From positions 30,241,001 to 30,305,000 of the forward strand of contig NC_092580.1 of assembly GCF_037975245.1 (NCBI RefSeq): 64,000 nt of DNA. The letters run 5' to 3'. The number at the start of each line of letters is the position of its first letter. The first letter of the stretch is position 1. Both the position numbers and the translations under genes were made by a program. The notes under the pieces are model-generated. The model saw only the letters and a list, made by a program, of their open reading frames with translations, did not search any database and was not told where the DNA came from. Source of the stretch: Apostichopus japonicus. Taxonomy: Eukaryota > Echinodermata > Holothuroidea > Aspidochirotida > Stichopodidae. Positions 57,691 through 64,000 of the stretch are shown here, one piece after another.

Positions 57691-59139
57691 TTTTCATTGG
57701 TTATCATTGATATCATGGGATTAGTTAGTGGGACACATTCTGGCGTCTGCAAAAGTTAATGATCATACAAATTGAATGCAGAACCACTGAGATTCACATA
57801 GGGCTCAACTCTTTTATCATTTTCAGCACGGTCATACACCAATGACAAAATTTATACCAGCACGACTCCCATAACTCCAATTGGCTATACCAGGAACCCT
57901 GAACAAGATTTATATCTCAGTATGACAAGTTCCATGCACTTTACTCATTTCGGGGAATGTTTATCAACAATATTGAGACTGAAGAAGATTGTTGGGGGAA
58001 ATTCAGGAGCACGTACCTTTTTAATGACATCAAATTGACATTCGCGATGACATCAATGACATCAATGATGACAGCGATGACATCACGATGACAGCGATGA
58101 CAGCGATGACAGCGATGACATCAAAATGACATCAATTGACATTCAAAATGACATTCGCGAGTTCCTGCTTGCGGGAAGATCACATATACATACATACATA
58201 CATACAAATGACGTTCAACAAAATAGCTCGAAACCTGTCATTTCACAAATCCCAAAAGTCGAGAATTCACGTCGTTATTTTCTGTTGAAATAACAACTCC
58301 TCTATTGCAAAGTTTTCTTCTCTCATAGGGTTGATTTGTTCTTATTAATTTTACAGATATTTTCATTAATCGGTAATACCACTAGTTTGACTTCAGAGGC
58401 TAATGATTACCGCAAATGCTCAGTGTGTGACTTCTCAAGAAAAGTCACCCAAGGAAGAACCTGGGCACGAAAACCATACAACTAAACGACTGATCAGCTC
58501 TCAATCCAAATCCCCTTCCATCGAGACTGACTGCGGTGATCATCGTCAGGTATGTATAACCAGGGAATTTACATTGCAACTCCCTGGTATGCGATTCCCT
58601 TTGAAATGTAACATATATATATATACTACACATGATCTTAGTAAAACATTGTTACATTGAACAAACGGCGTGCCACAGTAATAGTACGTTAAACTTTCAC
58701 CTTTAAAGTACGGGTTACGGCATACTTCATTCCAGGTATAAGCACTCACGGAAACTCATGATACGAGATAGGCGGTATCATTTCCGGGATACGCATATCT
58801 GTATAGCCTAGCTAAGCTAAGCTTCATTTCACGCGTGGTGTCTTCTTTGTGGTCCCAAATTTGATATGTCTTCTACACATTGTAGTAAAAACATACTCTG
58901 GTTTCGACTTGGTTATAGCTGCAGGCGATACCTGTCTCGTGTTTCCATTGTCTTGCATTTTCGTAAAGATATCCAATAACAATAAACCGATTGCTACTTT
59001 GCATACGAACCGATCTTATATATTGCAAACAATTTACATGTATAACATTGTATATTTCGTTTGTCAGTTACGACAATCTGCTTCAGTATTCATCCTATTT
59101 GGATTTCTCGTTGGAAAGTAAAGTATATACATCAAAAAC
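57691..59139. other. Intergenic region with simple repeats
   Basis: Contains a GATGACAGC/GACATCAA simple repeat (58014-58160), a (CATA)n tract (58187-58205) and a short inverted repeat ACCAGGGA...TCCCTGGT (58557-58588). The promoter of the gene starting at 59140 should be in its right part; AAGTATATAC at 59120-59129 is too close to the ATG to be a secure TATA box. Confidence 0.4.
58403..58549 (+). CDS. Possible coding exon, unassigned
   Basis: An ATG-started frame of 49 codons (MITANAQCVTSQEKSPKEEP..., CGDHRQ) ends exactly at a strong donor CAG|GTATGT in phase 0. Its composition (Ser, Lys, Glu, Pro) is hydrophilic and it has no signal peptide or known domain. No acceptor partner could be fixed. 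It may be chance. Confidence 0.2.
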
Positions 59140-62100
59140 ATGGCTTTATTTACAAATCTGAAAAGTGTCCTCACAGTGCTTTGGAGTATTCAAGTAATCG
59201 TGGTACTAGGAGAGTCGGAACCAGAAACGGAACCACCTCCAATACGTAAGTACGCAGTTCGCTCTGTGGCTAATGGGGTCTGCGGTGTTTTGTGAGCAGA
59301 GTAAACGTATCTTTGCCGGTGTTCTCCCCCTGGTTGGTATGGTGAGGTAGGGGTGGGGGGGGGGGGGGGAGGGATGCTTAACCGAGGGTAAAGTCCACAA
59401 CCCAAAATGCTTCATTGAGTGATGATATTGTGATCAAGTTCGTTATGTTCTCTTTCATATTATTTCTAAGATCTTCGAAAATGCGGGCTCGATTTGGTTA
59501 CTGAGGCGTGGCTGGGAGAAAGACGGGGTTGGGGTTATTACTGGTGTTAGGGTGGATCCATTCATTAAATATTGTAACAAGGAACTGCGAATGAAGTTGA
59601 GGTAACCATATGTAGGCTAACAAGGTCGTACCACGTAAAGCCTTGTCACTTCAAACAGTTCCAAGTACGTATTAGGTCTACTTATGTCTTGAATATAGCA
59701 TGAGGCGTGCCGTCTGTGTGACAATGGAAGTGCAATCATTGGTGTTAATTGATATAAGTATGTCAGATATATTGTCGTTGGAATACTTTGGTTTTCTTTG
59801 TCCTTAAGAAACGATTTGAGGAAATAAACAAGAGGAAGTAACAAGTGTTCATAATGAAATAACTTTGAATTCATATCGTTAACAAAATATTGTCATGATT
59901 TAAAAAAAAAATAAGTACTCGTTTAACTAAAATAATCAATTTTATCTCGTTAATCATTTGTATTGTATATGTGGCGAACAATTGTTGTTGTAAACAGGGG
60001 ATGACATTGATGTTTGTATCACAAAACCGCGCCACGACACCTTTTGTTCATCGCATCACAGGGATATTCGTGTGACTGAAATTCATTGTTTAGCAAACTT
60101 GCTGGACATTTGCCTTCAAATCGGCTCAATTTTTACGTCTTGATAACAATTTATATCGTAGAGATTCAATTGTTTTGTAATTAGGGGATTTTTGTTATGA
60201 ATTTGTATTGCTACAGCAGATTTTAATGATGTTATCATATGTCAATTGAACTGAAAATGTCTTTCTTTTCCAATATGTAAGTCATGCATGCACTTATCCT
60301 CTACGGATTGAAGGAACATTCTCACAGACTAGTGAAAAAATTTCTAAATGAAATTAACAATATCAACGAAACCAACATTCCAAATGTAGGAAAATTGTAG
60401 CGCCAATATCAACACAAGTTTTGAGAGGCAAATAAATCTTTTGAAGAACGTCTGCAATGATGAAATCACAGACCTTCCTTCTGATATGATCCACTTCTAA
60501 CTTGTTCTTATATAGTTTGTAACATTGTATGCCACTGTTGTGATATTACATTCGGTAAACATTATAGAAACCAACTCTCCCGATCAAGCCCATGATATGT
60601 TACTACTTTTGTCATAGTTTCGTCACAGTAGTTTAAGGTATACTGGATCATGGAAGCTACCAATCGGTCACAAATCGATACCGGTTACCGTTCGTGACAT
60701 ATGCCTAATCTGATAAATTTGTAATACGCATGTGGAACAGACGGCGCTTCTCACTGATCTGCATTTGCGAAAGATCATTCTACTGAGATGGAAAATTTTG
60801 TACAATTTAGCAAGCGGAAAATGATTTTCCTTCTCTTCCCTAGAAAATAATGTAATTTCACAGACAAATTTGCAATAAAGTTTGCTGGAATTGTAGGGCT
60901 GGTATGCGGACACTTGACACGTGATTGCAATACTCTAGAAGAGAGTTATTGGGAAGGGCGGGAGGGGGAGGGGACGGGGAATGCTCCCTTCCACCTTGCC
61001 ACTTAGTACACAACGATGCTTTTAATATTTTATTTGACTGATGCACTACCTGACATAGCCCTTTACCCTTTGTTCCATACGTGATAATGCAACTGCAGGA
61101 TACAATTAATTCACACTTTTTGACATTTCATTAATCCCCCCCCCCTCTTGACTGGAACTGTGTGGTGGTTGCAGCTGTTACTTCAAAATGATGTATTTTT
61201 AGGTCAAACCACATCTTCATTGTATTTTGTATAATGCTAAGATGTGATAAATTTGTCTTATTTTGTATATGCATCTGACAACAGCAGGGTGAAAGAAACA
61301 TCAGATAAATTTATATGAAAGTCTCCTAACTTTCCTTTACAATATATTGTTACGTTGGAATGCGAGAGGTCTCGATAACTAATTTTTAACGCGACACAAG
61401 CCTGGGTTCGTTTCCGTAAGGAACACAGACAAATTGACGAGTCTAGAGAATTTAAATGAGAACGTAAACTAACTTGAACAATGGAGTTTGATCCAACAAC
61501 AACAAGTGGTAATTACAAATATATAGAAAATTACTCACAAACTTAACAAGATAGGATACACTTTAAAACACGCTGGTCTCTTCCAACGGCGATATCCCTC
61601 AGCGGCCACGACCTTGATGACGACGATTCTCGGTCCGTTGTACCGCGAAATTCACTGGTCCTCGACGAAGTTTCTCGCGATCCCAGAAACAGCAGTCACC
61701 TACTTACCGGCGATGCTCCAAAATAGAAGACGGACTTCCAGCCACAATAGAGTGAAGCACAAGTTGAACTTCTCGCCGACTAAATATTACCAGAGTCAGT
61801 CCAAAATCAGCTTTATAGCCACCAACTCCTGGCGTAGCGAACTTCCTCAACGGAGACAGAAATTCTTCACCTTCTCCGAAATAAACACTGGAAAACTGTA
61901 CTTTCACAGCAAAGTCCTCTTCAAACTTCTGAATGGAAGTGTAGAATCAATCTTGGTATCGATATCTCAATCCCTCAGAAACTACTGGTAGTTGAGCACT
62001 GACGATATATAGTAGAATGGTATAATATGTGTCGTCGCTTGTATTCGTTCAGAAACTGAGAAACTCTCCGATCTGGGCGGGTTTTTATACGATCCGCCAT

Positions 62101-64000
62101 GTCAAGAATCATCTAGATCTTTCTCGATACACTTGACCCAGTTTCTCTATTCTTGGAAGTCCTTTGCATATCTCGCGAATATTCCAGAGAATCCACGAAG
62201 ATGCATGCGTGCACAGCTTACACGCGATTTCACGTAAACCGACGTTAACCCGAGACCAGCGTGTCATCATAAGGAATATACCAGAACAATCGTGTATTAT
62301 AACATTCTGACACGGTAACCCGACCTAATTTCTCAAATAATGATTGTCACGTAGGCAATTTTTCAAATACTTTCTATATAATATATCATTAGGTTCCTCA
62401 CTAGCAGTGACTAGCGTTAGGCTACAATGGGCCCTCGTAACAATATCAATAATCCACAAAGAACAAAAAGCAGAAACCTTTAACAGCTAAGCAACATATT
62501 AAATATATCAACGAGAAAATGATAAAACTCATGGAGTAAATCCACCCTAAAATAGCACAGTCCATCTTCTTAAGTCCCCTTCCTGGAGAAAGATAGTGTA
62601 TGACTATAGCCAGCCAAAGTAGGTTATATACAATCACACACATTTCGAATTATAGGAACAATGTATTAAGGAGGTGTTCTTAATTAACAGCGTAGAATAG
62701 TTTTCTCTTCAATGTTAGTAGTAAATTTGTCTGCCAACGGAGGTTTTAATTATTCTTTCTTTTCCAGTACCGTACCGTACTTGACTACTGTACTAGTGAT
62801 TATGAATGCCATTTTGCATGTGATTCTCTGTCATCGGTCAAATGTTCTTGTCACCCAGCTTGTGAATTATTCCAAGATTGTTGTTACAATACTATCGAAA
62901 AAAGTATTTACTTTTTTTTTTTTTAAATATAGTCAACATTTCTACGATTAAATATCGGAATGGAATAAGAAATGAATTACGCTGCAAAACAACATAAGAA
63001 AGATTTAGAAATTTCTTCTCCTGTGAAAACAATCAGTTTCCTGTCATATGTCAAACATCAGTATACATCGCCATCAGTTTTTGTACCAAAACAAATTATG
63101 GATATGTCAGAAAACTTATAACAAGAAGGCAATTCACGGATTTGCATATCTCATTGCCAGCAAACACTGATTTCAATTGAACATGTTTAATATTAGCTAT
63201 GCAATCTGGCAATCGGAGGAAATTACTACTTGACATTTGCATTATTGTCAACGTAAGTATTCTGTTAGAAGTGAGGTTTTATAGTTATTCTTTCTTTTCC
63301 ATTCACGTTACAGCAACTTTATGGACTCGGTACTGCCCTAGAGATTATGAATGTAGTTCTTTATGTGGTCCTCTGACATCGGTCAAATGTTCTTGTCACC
63401 CAGCTTGTGAATTATTCCAAGATTGTTGTTACAATACTATCGAAAAAAGTCATCGCTGTTCCAATGATACCGACACCGAAATATTTTTGTCTGAAGTTCT
63501 TCCCGAGATGAGAGATTACTTTCAGTGTGCTACGGATGTCATATCACAGAAGAAATACTGGATGGTGTCTAAATGTCCAGATACATGGACGGGGCCTAAC
63601 GAATGTGACATCACAGGCGACGACATAGATATCACCGTGGGTAGATTGGAAGATAATTTATCTGGTATTCCAGTTTTATCAAGGAAAGGACTAACCTACA
63701 GAAATTTTTACTGTGCTCTCTGTCATGGAGAGGATTTATCCGACCTTTCACCTTGGTCATTCGAGGCTCAAGATTGCGAAGACAGTGATATTTTTGAAAC
63801 AGCTACGAACCTGACCGTTAAAGATCAAATCTTTCTACTGAGAGGTCACTGTCAAAGCTTGTCCTTCCTTCCACCTTCAGATCATCCATTTTACGTGTTA
63901 TCTGTAATACCTTGTTTTAAAGTTACCGATGACGTTATCGATACATGTGACGACAACACAACTAGCGAGGATATCAGACACAAATGTTCGACCATAGCAG
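59140..64000 (+). CDS. Somatomedin-B-domain secreted or receptor protein, N-terminal part (runs off window)
   Basis: Exon 1 is 59140-59245: AAAAC-ATGG start, signal peptide (about MALFTNLKSVLTVLWSIQVI..), then a Glu/Pro linker, ending in phase 1 before GTAAGT. Exon 2 starts at 63314 after TTACAG and is open to the window end (229 codons). It begins TLWTRYCPRDYECSSLCG, followed by KCSCHPACELFQDCC, the Cys pattern of a somatomedin-B domain. Further along are MRDYFQCATDVISQ, a NFYCALCHGE motif and more paired Cys residues. That layout is seen in ectodomains of invertebrate family-B / Methuselah-like or adhesion-type receptors, but no membrane helices are in view, so a purely secreted protein is also possible. 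Asn-X-Ser/Thr sites support an extracellular location. Confidence 0.7.
59246..61347. other. Intron 1 of the somatomedin-B gene, left part
   Basis: Contains a G-rich run (59350-59372), a diverged repeat segment (60305-60560) related to 55850-56100, and 61195-61300 related to the MITE candidate at 23729. No exon supported. Confidence 0.4.
61348..62442. mobile_element. Possible solo LTR (about 1.1 kb)
   Basis: The segment begins TGTTACG and ends CGTAACA (TG...CA termini within a 7-base inverted repeat) and is flanked on both sides by ATAT (61344-61347 and 62443-62446), a possible 4-bp target duplication. No second LTR, gag or pol is seen, so a solo LTR is the simplest reading. The 125-residue frame at 61614-61991 inside it has no recognised domain. 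A non-autonomous DNA transposon is an alternative. Confidence 0.5.
62739..62905 (+). pseudogene. Duplicated somatomedin-B exon fragment
   Basis: This segment repeats the start of the next exon and its intron flank (63273-63450). The shared frame is YCTSDYECHFACDSLSSVKC and then SCHPACELFQDCCYNTIEKS, with all eight Cys kept. It has an acceptor (TTTTCCAG, exon from 62768), but its phase is 0, while exon 1 ends in phase 1; joining it gives an early stop. After 62905 the homology ends in GTATTTAC and poly-T. It is probably a broken or unused exon, though use with another upstream exon is possible. Confidence 0.65.

Noticed and set aside
61614-61991. 125-residue frame in the possible LTR
   Set aside because: No recognised domain, unusual composition, and it lies in a repeat-like insert; not supported as a gene.
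62712-62951. 79-residue hydrophobic frame
   Set aside because: Out-of-frame translation of the duplicated somatomedin-B segment; the Cys-rich frame is the homologous one.

Overview
This window is animal nuclear DNA: AT-rich, with genes split into many short exons by introns carrying GT..AG borders, and a heavy load of minisatellites and small transposons. A tRNA-derived SINE, a Penelope-type retroelement, a somatomedin-B receptor-like exon and a PPC-like secreted protein together suggest a marine invertebrate deuterostome, most likely an echinoderm. That placement is inference; no marker gene fixes the species.

About 422-39758 (+) is one large gene. I joined 44 coding exons by hand from splice borders and reading phase. 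The product is about 2,190-2,200 residues and looks like an intact CCDC162-type (DUF4549) coiled-coil protein. It contains a tandemly duplicated exon segment with two usable acceptors, an in-frame 27-nt microexon, and one unresolved phase step between exons 29 and 30. Its introns hold 11-, 39-, 46- and about 158-bp minisatellites, fold-back elements and a MITE candidate.

About 39760-48700 is 3' flank and gene-free repeat DNA. It includes a 43-bp tandem array and a 2-kb satellite built from 29- and 34-bp monomers in higher-order units of 155 and 283 bp.

About 48761-52640 (-) is a three-exon gene for a 330-residue secreted or membrane-anchored protein with two PPC-like beta-sandwich repeats. 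A SINE lies in its second intron.

About 52650-59100 is intergenic. It holds a 3' fragment of a Penelope-like element (RT tail, GIY-YIG nuclease, hammerhead-ribozyme-like 3' end) split by a small TIR transposon, several palindromes and simple repeats.

From 59140 to the right edge (+) is the start of a secreted or receptor gene: a signal-peptide exon, then a long exon with a somatomedin-B domain that runs off the window. Its intron holds a possible solo LTR of about 1.1 kb and a partial duplicate of the somatomedin-B exon. The three genes show no evident functional link. I saw no rRNA, standalone tRNA or CRISPR.
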